The position numbers were made by a program, and so were the translations under genes. Under the pieces are notes generated by a model. The model made no database searches, was not told where the DNA came from, and was given only the letters and a program-made list of their open reading frames with translations. Shown piece by piece: positions 7,290 to 14,413 of a stretch of 17,013 nucleotides of DNA; the stretch's first letter is position 1, and each line of letters begins with the position of its first letter. This DNA is from UBA7236 sp964638865 (lineage in GTDB: Bacteria > Bacteroidota > Bacteroidia > Chitinophagales > BACL12). Location of the stretch: contig CAZXBG010000094.1 in the NCBI GenBank assembly GCA_964638865.1, forward strand, positions 1 through 17,013. The letters run 5' to 3'.

Positions 7290-8537
7290 ATGCGTGCAGT
7301 TATAATTAGCATTGGGGATGAGATTCTAAATGGAACCACAATTAATACCAATGCAAGTTTTATTTCTACTCACATCCAACCTTTAGGAATTGAGATCTAT
7401 GAAGTATTGGCAATAGCAGATAATGCCCGCCATATTAATAACACGCTAACACATTATTCGGGCAAAATGGATTTTATTTTTATTACAGGTGGACTTGGAC
7501 CAACAAAAGACGATATCACCAAAAAAACTTTATGCGAATATTTTAACAGTAAATTGGTGTTTCATGAAGATATTTTATTACGCCTAAAAGCAGCCTTTGC
7601 AAAAAGGAATATTCCTTTTACGGAAAATAATAATGATCAGGCAATGTATCCCGATAACTGCACTATATTAAAAAATAATCTTGGCACCGCGCAAGGCATG
7701 TGGTTCCAACAAAATAATACTGTAGTCATCTCCCTGCCGGGCGTGCCATTCGAAATGAAAGGACTCATGACTGATGAAGTAATTCCGAAATTGAAAAAAG
7801 ACTTCCAATTTTCGACTATTCTAAACAAACATATTATGACGAGCGGAATGAGTGAAAGTCTGCTTGCAAAAAAAATAGAATGCATTGAAAATAAATTGCC
7901 TTCCAATATTTCTTTGGCGTTTTTACCTTCACCGGGTGTTGTAAAATTGCGTCTCACCGCAAAGGGCAATAACCAGCCGGAATTAGAAAAATTACTTCTT
8001 TCATTTTCTGAAGAAATAAAACTTGAATTAGGTTCTTTTGTGTTCGGGGAAGATGCTGTTTTACTGGAAGAATTCATTGGATCACAACTTAAAAAACTCA
8101 ATGCCTCAATTTCCACTGCCGAAAGTTGCACCGGAGGTAAAATAGCCCATAAGATAACCAGTATTCCCGGTGCATCCGATTATTTTAAGGGATCTGTTGT
8201 TTCCTATTCCAACGGTTTGAAAATGAAACTCCTTCAGGTGAGGGAAGAAACACTACAACAATTTGGTCCCGTAAGTGAACAAACAGTGAGTGAAATGTTG
8301 GACGGAGCGCATCAGTTGTTAAATACAGATTTCGTGATCGCAGTGTCAGGAAATGCAGGCCCCGGTAGCGATGGCGAAAGCGAACCGGTGGGTACTATCT
8401 TTATCGGAGTTTCAGGAATGGGAAAAAAGTCGATAAAAAAGTATTTTTTCAACAAGAACCGTGACATCAATATCGAATATGCATGCATGTTTGCACTGCA
8501 TGATATGCGCATTCTGTTAGCCGATTGCCTTGGTTAA
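7290..8537 (+). CDS. cinA: CinA: molybdopterin-binding-like domain plus NMN amidohydrolase
   Basis: CinA proteins salvage pyridine nucleotides. The C-terminal PncC domain deamidates nicotinamide mononucleotide to nicotinate mononucleotide, and the N-terminal COG1058 domain has ADP-ribose pyrophosphatase activity in some relatives. The 415 residues have the standard two-part layout. The N-terminal MoCF-like domain shows SIGDEILNG (7-15) and TGGLGPTKDD (66-75). The CinA C-terminal domain starts near 255 and shows the active-site AESCTGG (277-283) and SGNAGPG (353-359), followed by EPVGTIFIGV. Length is normal and both domains look intact. The historical name 'competence/damage-inducible protein A' comes from streptococci; nothing here points to competence. 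It lies 95 bp upstream of the E2 gene, which has its own promoter. Confidence 0.94.
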   Translation: MRAVIISIGDEILNGTTINTNASFISTHIQPLGIEIYEVLAIADNARHINNTLTHYSGKMDFIFITGGLGPTKDDITKKTLCEYFNSKLVFHEDILLRLKAAFAKRNIPFTENNNDQAMYPDNCTILKNNLGTAQGMWFQQNNTVVISLPGVPFEMKGLMTDEVIPKLKKDFQFSTILNKHIMTSGMSESLLAKKIECIENKLPSNISLAFLPSPGVVKLRLTAKGNNQPELEKLLLSFSEEIKLELGSFVFGEDAVLLEEFIGSQLKKLNASISTAESCTGGKIAHKITSIPGASDYFKGSVVSYSNGLKMKLLQVREETLQQFGPVSEQTVSEMLDGAHQLLNTDFVIAVSGNAGPGSDGESEPVGTIFIGVSGMGKKSIKKYFFNKNRDINIEYACMFALHDMRILLADCLG

Positions 8538-8560
8538 GCATTATAAAGGCAGTAATTTTG
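8529..8560 (+). promoter_or_regulatory. Promoter of the E2 gene (CTTG-N20-TAATTTTG)
   Basis: The -7 box TAATTTTG (8553-8560) matches TAnnTTTG exactly. A TTG (8530-8532) sits 20 bases upstream, the expected spacing for Bacteroidota sigma-A. The -33 part overlaps the last codons of cinA. The leader to the ATG at 8633 would be about 65 bases. Confidence 0.6.
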
Positions 8561-8632
8561 CGGAAAGTGTTAAATAGCCAGGCAACCTTTTGCCTACAAT
8601 AATTTTAAAGCTAAAACGGAGAATATAAAATC

Positions 8633-9943
8633 ATGTCGCAACAAGAATTGATAATGCCCAAATTGGGCGAAAGTATAATGGAGGCCACCATTCTGAAATG
8701 GTTGAAAAAAGAAGGTGACAGCGTTGACCTGGATGAAGCAGTGCTCGAGATCGCAACGGATAAGGTGGATAGTGAAGTGCCTTCGCCGTTTGCCGGTAAG
8801 ATCACAAAAATTTTATTTAAGGAAGGTGATGTAGTGCAGATTGGAAAAGCGATCGCTATGATCGAGACAGCGGTCGGATCGGAAGTTCCGATAACATCTC
8901 CTGTGGAAAAACAGGAAGTTAAGGCCGAAATTGTGAAAGAAACAATAGTGGAACAAAAGGTGGTTTCAACAGGAAATGCAACAGCAGATAGATTTTACTC
9001 CCCTCTAGTGCTCAATATTGCCAGAGAAGAAGGCATTTCGATGATGGAACTGGAAAATATCAGCGGAACAGGTAAAGACGACAGGGTTACGAAAGCAGAT
9101 ATATTAACTTATGTTAAAGATCGTGAATCCCGAAATGTGAAGGGTCCGGTTTTAGCAGAAAAAAAGGGAGAAAACGCAGTAACAGAAGAAAAAACCACCC
9201 CGGTAACCACTCAGGTTTCCTCTTCCAAAACTGGTACCGGTGAAATTGTTGAAATGGATCGCATGCGAAAACTTATCGCCGATCACATGGTAATGAGCAA
9301 AAAAACTTCTCCACACGTTACCTCTTATGTTGAAGTAGATATGACACCTATTGTGGAATGGAGAAATAAGATTAAAGAAAAATTTGAAAAACGCGAAGGG
9401 CAGAAAATCACTTACACTCCCATATTTATTGAAGCAGTAGCTAAAGCTATTAAGGATTTTCCGGGAATTAATATTTCTGTCGACGGTTACACTATTACCT
9501 ATAAAAAGGACATCAATATTGGAATGGCTGCTGCTTTGCCTAGTGGAAATCTCATCGTACCTGTTATCAGAAATGCCGACAGAATGAATTTGGTTGGTTT
9601 GACAGCAGTGGTGAACGATCTTGCAACCCGTGCACGCATCAATAAACTTAAACCCGATGATATCCAGGACGGCACATTTACACTTACCAATGTAGGATCA
9701 TTTGGAAGTTTAATGGGAACGCCGATTATAAATCAACCTCAGGTTGCAATTTTGGCAGTTGGCGCCATTAAGAAAAAGCCGGTGGTTATGGAAACCGAGT
9801 TTGGAGATGTAATTGCAATACGACATATGATGTTTATGAGCATGAGTTACGATCATCGTGTGGTGGATGGAATGCTCGGTGGAACATTTTTGAAACGGGT
9901 TGCAGATTACCTGGAAGGTTTTGACGTTAATAGAGAAATATAA
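8633..9943 (+). CDS. 2-oxoacid dehydrogenase E2 (dihydrolipoamide acyltransferase), likely branched-chain type
   Basis: This is the core subunit of a 2-oxoacid dehydrogenase complex: it carries the acyl group on lipoyl-lysine and transfers it to CoA in the cytoplasm. Of 436 residues, 4-78 form one lipoyl domain with the lipoylated Lys44 in EIATDKVDSEV. Residues 121-163 form the peripheral subunit-binding domain that docks E1/E3 (FYSPLVLNIAREEGI...). After a charged/Thr-rich linker, residues about 204-436 are the catalytic domain with the active-site motif DHRVVDG (His408, Asp412). The single lipoyl domain and the MPKLGES...ATDKVDSEVPSP signature resemble branched-chain (BkdB-like) E2s more than pyruvate E2s, but the substrate is not proven. 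The E1 and E3 genes are not adjacent. It has its own promoter, so it is probably monocistronic. Confidence 0.93.
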   Translation: MSQQELIMPKLGESIMEATILKWLKKEGDSVDLDEAVLEIATDKVDSEVPSPFAGKITKILFKEGDVVQIGKAIAMIETAVGSEVPITSPVEKQEVKAEIVKETIVEQKVVSTGNATADRFYSPLVLNIAREEGISMMELENISGTGKDDRVTKADILTYVKDRESRNVKGPVLAEKKGENAVTEEKTTPVTTQVSSSKTGTGEIVEMDRMRKLIADHMVMSKKTSPHVTSYVEVDMTPIVEWRNKIKEKFEKREGQKITYTPIFIEAVAKAIKDFPGINISVDGYTITYKKDINIGMAAALPSGNLIVPVIRNADRMNLVGLTAVVNDLATRARINKLKPDDIQDGTFTLTNVGSFGSLMGTPIINQPQVAILAVGAIKKKPVVMETEFGDVIAIRHMMFMSMSYDHRVVDGMLGGTFLKRVADYLEGFDVNREI

Positions 9944-10044
9944 ACAAAGGAATACGCAATAATTGATACTCCTATTATTTAAAAATTGAGTGAATTTATT
10001 TGCAGTTACAAAGGGAGAATTAATTCAATTTAAAAATATCGTAT

Positions 10045-11436
10045 ATGTATATCGAACAACTTTATACAAACTGTCTAGCTGAAGCAGCATATTACATCGA
10101 AAGCGATGGGGTAGCTGCTATTATAGATCCATTAAGGGAAACAGAACCTTATATTGAAAAAGCAAAGAGCCGCAATGCAGTGATCAAATATATTTTTGAA
10201 ACGCATTTCCATGCGGATTTTGTTTCCGGTCATATAGATCTTGCAAAACGCACAGGCGCTCAGATAATTTATGGCCCTGAAGCGAATACAAATTATGAAG
10301 TAATAAATGCAACCGACGGCGAGGAATTTGAAATTGGAAAAATAAAAATAAAAGCATTACATACTCCAGGTCATACACTGGAATCAACCTGCTATTTACT
10401 CAGCGATGAGGAAGGAAAAAACCATTGCATATTTACCGGTGATACCTTATTTGTTGGAGATGTTGGAAGACCTGATCTATTAGATGGGGTGATGACCAAA
10501 GAGGAACTTGCATCAAAAATGTATGATTCTTTAAATCAGAAAATTAAGGTGTTGGAAGATGATGTAATTGTTTATCCTGCACACGGTCCCGGAAGTGCAT
10601 GTGGTAAAAGTATGGGCAAAGAAACTTTTTCCACGATCGGAATTCAGAAAAAAACAAATTACGCTTTGCAGGAGATGACGAGAGAAGCATTTATACTTTC
10701 TGTTACAGATGGTTTATCTGTTCCACCTCAATATTTTTTCGAAGATGCACGCATTAATAAAAACGGTTACGATTCTATTGATAATATCATTAAAAAAAAT
10801 ACTAGACCATTAAATATTGAAGCGCTTGAAAAATCTGTACAAAACGGCGCATTAATTCTCGATACGCGAATAGCTGATCATTTTGAAAAAGGATTTATTC
10901 AGAGTTCATTAAATATCGGATTAAATGGAATGTTTGCCGTGTGGGTGGGAACATTAATTGATATTAATACCCCACTTGTTTTAATAACAGATATTGGTAA
11001 AGAAGAGGAAACCGTATTAAGATTGGCACGTGTAGGGTATGAAAATGTGATCGGTTACCTGGATGGTGGAATTGCAACTTGGGAAGATGCAGGTAAACCG
11101 GTTGAATCTGTTAATACAATTTTGGCTGATGATATAACCCAGTATTATGGCGATTCGGGTTATACCATTTTAGACGTGCGCAAACCCTCCGAATTCGAAA
11201 CAGAACATATTAAAGGAGCCATTAATATTCAATTGAGTGAGATTGGAAACAGATTGAGTGAGTTGGATATTAATAAAAAATATATCATTCATTGCGCTGC
11301 AGGATACAGAAGTATGATGGCGGCTTCTATTTTAAAAAGCAATGGATTTGATAATTTTATGAATGTTGCAGGAGGATGGGGAAGTATTAAAAAAACAAAC
11401 TTGCCAACTGATGTATCAGTAGGTGAAATGATCTGA
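10045..11436 (+). CDS. CstB-like persulfide dioxygenase with two rhodanese domains
   Basis: The protein probably oxidises persulfides formed during sulfide detoxification. The N-terminal metallo-beta-lactamase-fold domain (1 to about 250) has the iron-ligand pattern of the ETHE1/persulfide dioxygenase family: THFHADFVSGH (His54), HTPGH (His110) and FTGDTLF (Asp133). The 54-to-110 spacing equals that of the human ETHE1 ligands. A PGSACGK loop puts Cys186 next to the active site. A first rhodanese domain (about 262-355) lacks the catalytic cysteine: LVLITD has Asp316 there, making it a pseudo-rhodanese. The second (about 365-455) has IHCAAGYRS with catalytic Cys417. This order is that of Staphylococcus CstB and related Blh proteins. 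No CstR-type regulator or other cst gene is adjacent. A weak -7 box (TTTATTTG, 9995-10002) lies upstream. Confidence 0.88.
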   Translation: MYIEQLYTNCLAEAAYYIESDGVAAIIDPLRETEPYIEKAKSRNAVIKYIFETHFHADFVSGHIDLAKRTGAQIIYGPEANTNYEVINATDGEEFEIGKIKIKALHTPGHTLESTCYLLSDEEGKNHCIFTGDTLFVGDVGRPDLLDGVMTKEELASKMYDSLNQKIKVLEDDVIVYPAHGPGSACGKSMGKETFSTIGIQKKTNYALQEMTREAFILSVTDGLSVPPQYFFEDARINKNGYDSIDNIIKKNTRPLNIEALEKSVQNGALILDTRIADHFEKGFIQSSLNIGLNGMFAVWVGTLIDINTPLVLITDIGKEEETVLRLARVGYENVIGYLDGGIATWEDAGKPVESVNTILADDITQYYGDSGYTILDVRKPSEFETEHIKGAINIQLSEIGNRLSELDINKKYIIHCAAGYRSMMAASILKSNGFDNFMNVAGGWGSIKKTNLPTDVSVGEMI

Positions 11437-11464
11437 AAGGAATTGAGAATGGGGAATGGGGATA
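11437..11464 (+). repeat. Period-7 tandem repeat immediately after a stop codon
   Basis: AAGGAAT, TGAGAAT, GGGGAAT and GGGGATA follow one another in register, starting at the first base after the TGA stop of the persulfide dioxygenase gene. The consensus resembles the array at 6181-6208. Confidence 0.65.
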
Positions 11465-11556
11465 TTTGGTTAAGTTAAGAGTTGGGTTCAAAATAAATAT
11501 TGTTTTGAATAATTTGTTTCATAAAGCAAGAATAAATACACAATTTTGAAAATTTA

Positions 11557-11955
11557 ATGCGAAAATTAGTTTTGGTCATATTTGTGTTATTCCTAACCAC
11601 TGCTTGTGAAGATCAGCGGGTAAACCAGGCTATCGATAAGATTAGCAGAACCTGGATAGTATACAAATATGAAAAAGATGGCATTGATATCACTCCTGTT
11701 TTTACAAGCAGTTATGTGGATTATTCTATCACCTTTGAAAAAAGTCAAGATTACACAGAAGCATTTATTTTCTTTGGATCACCGGTAACTATAACCGGTA
11801 TTTATATATTTAGCGACCAGGCACAAATTCTTACTTTATCGGATGAATTTGAATCACGTGTTTTTGACATTATTACACTCAATAACAGCGATATGACTTT
11901 ACAGGATATAAATGCCGATTCTACAGAAATTTATTATTTTGAAGCGGTGATATAA
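11557..11955 (+). CDS. Small lipocalin-like lipoprotein, function unknown
   Basis: The 132-residue protein has a lipoprotein signal peptide with the lipobox LTTAC (Cys17), so it should be membrane-anchored after processing. The mature part starts with a helical stretch and then ISRTWIVYKYEKDGID, the W-x-V/L-x-x-Y opening typical of the small lipocalin-like lipoproteins common in Bacteroidota. Alternating strands follow, ending in IYYFEAVI. The lipocalin-like label rests on pattern only; no ligand can be proposed. A -7-like box (CAATTTTG, one mismatch, 11541-11548) lies eight bases before the ATG, implying an almost leaderless mRNA. It is separated from the upstream gene by 120 bp including a heptamer repeat, so it is probably its own unit. 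It converges on the cyclophilin gene. Confidence 0.75.
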   Translation: MRKLVLVIFVLFLTTACEDQRVNQAIDKISRTWIVYKYEKDGIDITPVFTSSYVDYSITFEKSQDYTEAFIFFGSPVTITGIYIFSDQAQILTLSDEFESRVFDIITLNNSDMTLQDINADSTEIYYFEAVI

Positions 11956-11957
11956 AT

Positions 11958-11985
11958 TGAATTCTGAATTCTAGATTCTGGGTTA
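11958..11985 (+). repeat. Period-7 tandem repeat just after a stop codon
   Basis: TGAATTC, TGAATTC, TAGATTC and TGGGTTA run in register, beginning two bases after the TAA of the lipoprotein gene. The first two units are identical and contain overlapping EcoRI-type palindromes. Confidence 0.65.
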
Positions 11986-12021
11986 TTTAATGGGTTTACA
12001 AAAATATTTATTATTGGATCC

Positions 12022-12074
12022 AAATGAAAGAAGCCACGAATTCAGTAATACTAAACTCATGGCTTCTTTCATTT
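12022..12074. terminator. Long-stem hairpin between convergent genes
   Basis: AAATGAAAGAAGCCA (12022-12036) pairs perfectly with TGGCTTCTTTCATTT (12060-12074): a 15-bp stem with a 23-base loop. A T-rich stretch follows on the plus strand, so it should terminate the lipoprotein transcript. It ends 10 bases from the cyclophilin stop and may serve both directions, although the minus-strand U-tract is poor. Confidence 0.7.
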
Positions 12075-12084
12075 CTTCCTTCAT

Positions 12085-12720
12085 TTATTTTCTTTTAACA
12101 TCTCCTTTCGCCTCAAATTCTTTAAAAATAGCAGCAGGATCATATTTTTTCACTGCTTTTCCTTTGCGGATAATTTTGATGTGATTTATCACATCACCTT
12201 GAACGATAAGATTAACTACATCTTGTCCTTCTACTACGTGACCAAAAACGGCATGTTTATTATCAAGCCATGCAGTTTCTTTATGGGTGATAAAAAACTG
12301 ACTTCCATTGGTGAATTTTCCGGAATTTGCCATGGAGAGTATTCCGGGACCGGTATGTCGCAGGTCGCTGTGAAATTCATCTTTGAATGCATATCCGGGA
12401 CCACCGCTTCCATTACCTATCGGATCTCCACCCTGAATCATAAAGTCAGCAATAACACGATGAAATTTCAAACTGTCGTAATAAGGTGTGCCTAAAGGTT
12501 TCGCAGTATTTTGAATCTTTCCTTCTGCTAACCCGACAAAATTTGCCACTGTTAGAGGTGTTTTCTGAAATTCAAGAAACAACATAATTTTTCCTTTGTT
12601 AGTTTGCACTTCCGCGTACAAGCCATCCGGTAGATGTTTGTATTTTTTTCTATCACATTGCGCAGATACGAGCGACTGAAGCAGAACTACTAGAACAATT
12701 AATAAACTGGTTTTTTTCAT
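12085..12720 (-). CDS. Periplasmic cyclophilin-type peptidyl-prolyl cis-trans isomerase
   Basis: The enzyme catalyses cis-trans isomerisation of peptidyl-proline bonds and helps exported proteins fold. Of 211 residues, 1-20 are a Sec signal peptide (cleaved after LVSA), so it acts in the periplasm. The cyclophilin domain spans about 35-185 with FHRVIADFMIQGGDP (86-100, active-site Arg88, Phe93, Met94 and Gln96), GSGGPGYAFKDEF, LSMANSG..TNGSQFFIT (129-145) and WLDNKHAVFG (151-160). Trp151 is the residue linked to cyclosporin binding in eukaryotic cyclophilins; it is replaced in some bacterial ones. A lysine-rich tail of about 25 residues follows the domain. It begins 30 bp after the DHH phosphoesterase gene on the same strand and is likely co-transcribed with it. 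Confidence 0.94.
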   Translation of the reverse strand: MKKTSLLIVLVVLLQSLVSAQCDRKKYKHLPDGLYAEVQTNKGKIMLFLEFQKTPLTVANFVGLAEGKIQNTAKPLGTPYYDSLKFHRVIADFMIQGGDPIGNGSGGPGYAFKDEFHSDLRHTGPGILSMANSGKFTNGSQFFITHKETAWLDNKHAVFGHVVEGQDVVNLIVQGDVINHIKIIRKGKAVKKYDPAAIFKEFEAKGDVKRK

Positions 12721-12750
12721 ATAAAATTTAATTTTGAATTTGTGTTTTAA

Positions 12751-13767
12751 CTATATTTTTTGTGAATTTACATAATCCGGAAGAATTGATACAAATCTTG
12801 TGACAGTATCTTCCAAAGATTCTTTGGAAGAGCCGCCCGATGCATTTTTATGTCCTCCCCCATTAAAATATGTTCGAGCCAATATTTCAATATTCATATC
12901 CCCTTTAGAGCGAAATGATATTTTTATTTTACCCTTATCCTCCGTAAACAAAACTGATATTTCTACATTCTTCATCGCCAGAGGCAAATTTACAATACCC
13001 TCTTTATCTCCGTTGTTTAATTTATAACGCTCTGCTTCCTGCATGGAAATGCTCATATATGCAGTTTTATTTTCTGGCAATACCACCATTTTTTCCGACA
13101 ACAGATATCCGATAAAACGCATTCTGTTTTCTCCATATTGATTGTAAACATTATTATGGATTTCTTCAATATTGATCCCATATTCCATTAATGCTGCTGC
13201 AACAATATGCACTTTTGCACTCGTGTTTGAATATTGAAAAATACCTGTATCCAATGCCATGCCTGCATAAATACACGCAGCAATTTTTTCATCCATGTAT
13301 TGCAAACCATTTGCGAGGCCAATAAACTCATAAACTAACTCTGCAGTGGAACTCGCTTTATCATTCCATAAAACATAATCTGTAAAATAATCAGGTTCGC
13401 GATGATGATCAATCATAACTCCAACAAAAGGATGATTGAGTTTTTTAATATCCTCTCCAAGTGCTTCAATTCTTCTCATAGCATTAAAATCAAGAAAAAA
13501 AATACAATCTGCTTTAGCCAAAACAGCGAAGCAGGTTTTAGATTTCTTTTGATGATTAAATACTGTTTCACTATATGGCATCCAGTTTAAAAAATCAGGA
13601 AAATCATCCGGTATAATTACATCGGCAATATGACCGGTTTTTTGAAGATACATTTTCATTGCCAATGCAGAACCAATCGCATCTCCGTCGGGTCGCTCAT
13701 GTGGAATCAGGACTATACGTCGCGGTTGTTTCAAATATTCGAATAACTCCTTTAACTCTTTCATCAC
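12751..13767 (-). CDS. nrnA: NrnA-type bifunctional oligoribonuclease / pAp phosphatase (DHH-DHHA1)
   Basis: NrnA-type enzymes degrade very short RNA oligonucleotides and dephosphorylate pAp (3'-phosphoadenosine 5'-phosphate) in the cytoplasm, standing in for Orn and CysQ. The 338 residues show every motif of the family: HERPDGDAIGS (23-33, metal-binding His23, Asp27 and Asp29), FLDFN with Asp93, the DHH triad (120-122), ALDTGIF with Asp173, and the substrate-binding DHHA1 motif GGGHKNASGG from residue 303. Length is typical. It starts MMK, so the second Met may be the true start. It is divergent from ndk across 86 bp and is followed 30 bp later by the cyclophilin gene. A -7-like box (TGAGTTTG, one mismatch, minus strand 13818-13811) lies upstream. 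Confidence 0.93.
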   Translation of the reverse strand: MMKELKELFEYLKQPRRIVLIPHERPDGDAIGSALAMKMYLQKTGHIADVIIPDDFPDFLNWMPYSETVFNHQKKSKTCFAVLAKADCIFFLDFNAMRRIEALGEDIKKLNHPFVGVMIDHHREPDYFTDYVLWNDKASSTAELVYEFIGLANGLQYMDEKIAACIYAGMALDTGIFQYSNTSAKVHIVAAALMEYGINIEEIHNNVYNQYGENRMRFIGYLLSEKMVVLPENKTAYMSISMQEAERYKLNNGDKEGIVNLPLAMKNVEISVLFTEDKGKIKISFRSKGDMNIEILARTYFNGGGHKNASGGSSKESLEDTVTRFVSILPDYVNSQKI

Positions 13768-13825
13768 TTTATAGTGCGAAGGTCTTCATTTTTTAACTTT
13801 TATTAAAATGCAAACTCATAATACC

Positions 13826-13833
13826 TATCTTTG
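13826..13833 (+). promoter_or_regulatory. -7 promoter box of ndk (TATCTTTG)
   Basis: This is an exact TAnnTTTG match ending 20 bases before the ndk ATG. It lies eight bases from a reverse-oriented near-match (CAAACTCA, 13811-13818) for nrnA, so the two divergent promoters probably overlap and may compete. Confidence 0.5.
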
Positions 13834-13853
13834 CGGGCGAAATAAATAAAATT

Positions 13854-14273
13854 ATGACAGGAAATAGAACATTTACCATGATCAAACCAGATGCTGTGAG
13901 AAAAAACTCCATTGGCGGTATTTTAAAAATGATCAATGATGCCGGTTTCAAAATCGTTGCAATGAAATATGCTAAACTCAGCAAAGAAAAAGCAGGTGAA
14001 TTTTATGCCATTCATAAAGAGCGACCATTTTATGGTGAACTTGTTGACTTTATGAGTTCAGGTCCTATAGTTGCTGCAATACTCGAAAAAGAAAATGCAG
14101 TTACCGATTTCAGAAATTTGATCGGTGCAACTGATCCGTCAAAAGCAGAAGAGGGAACTATCAGAAAAATTTATGCTGCAAGCATAGGAGAAAATGCAGT
14201 GCATGGAAGTGACTCCGATGAAAATGTAATTATTGAATGTGATTTTCATTTTAGCAAACTCGAAAGATTTTAA
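13854..14273 (+). CDS. ndk: Nucleoside diphosphate kinase
   Basis: Ndk transfers the gamma-phosphate of ATP to nucleoside diphosphates through a phospho-histidine, balancing NTP and dNTP pools in the cytoplasm. The 139-residue protein has the normal length and motifs: RTFTMIKPDAV at the N-terminus (Lys11 contacts the phosphates), the ERPFYGELVDFMSSGP segment, the GATDPSKAEEGTIR nucleotide-binding region and the catalytic NAVHGSDS with His117. The TIRKIYAASIGENAVH variant replaces the TIRGDFG seen in proteobacterial enzymes and is usual in Bacteroidota. It is monocistronic, with its own promoter and a strong terminator 20 bases after the stop. Confidence 0.96.
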   Translation: MTGNRTFTMIKPDAVRKNSIGGILKMINDAGFKIVAMKYAKLSKEKAGEFYAIHKERPFYGELVDFMSSGPIVAAILEKENAVTDFRNLIGATDPSKAEEGTIRKIYAASIGENAVHGSDSDENVIIECDFHFSKLERF

Positions 14274-14293
14274 TAACCAATTTATATTTTGTG

Positions 14294-14325
14294 ATCCGGC
14301 AAATTAATATTGCCGGATTTTTTTA
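14294..14325 (+). terminator. Rho-independent terminator of ndk
   Basis: ATCCGGCAA (14294-14302) pairs perfectly with TTGCCGGAT (14310-14318) around a seven-base loop, followed by a run of Ts. Confidence 0.88.
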
Positions 14326-14344
14326 TTTTTATATATCTCCAATA

Positions 14345-14383
14345 ATAAAAAAACCCGTCACGGATTTTAAACCGAAACGGGTT
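14345..14383 (-). terminator. Rho-independent terminator of the T9SS cargo gene
   Basis: AACCCGT (14352-14358) pairs with ACGGGTT (14377-14383) and CGG (14361-14363) with CCG (14372-14374), with a small internal mismatch. The A-run at 14347-14353 gives the U-tract on the minus strand. It lies 30 bases beyond the stop codon at 14414. Confidence 0.8.
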
Positions 14384-14413
14384 AACCAAAACAGGTTTCC
14401 AATGGCAAAATTT

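Noticed and set aside
7637..8131. 164-codon minus-strand frame inside cinA
   Set aside because: It lies antisense to conserved CinA coding sequence and shows no recognisable motif.
7290..8537. CinA as evidence of a competence system
   Set aside because: The gene is a widespread pyridine-nucleotide salvage enzyme, and no recA or com gene is adjacent.
12022..12074. 15-bp inverted repeats as ends of a small insertion element
   Set aside because: Only a 23-base loop lies between them and they sit between two convergent stop codons, as expected of a terminator.
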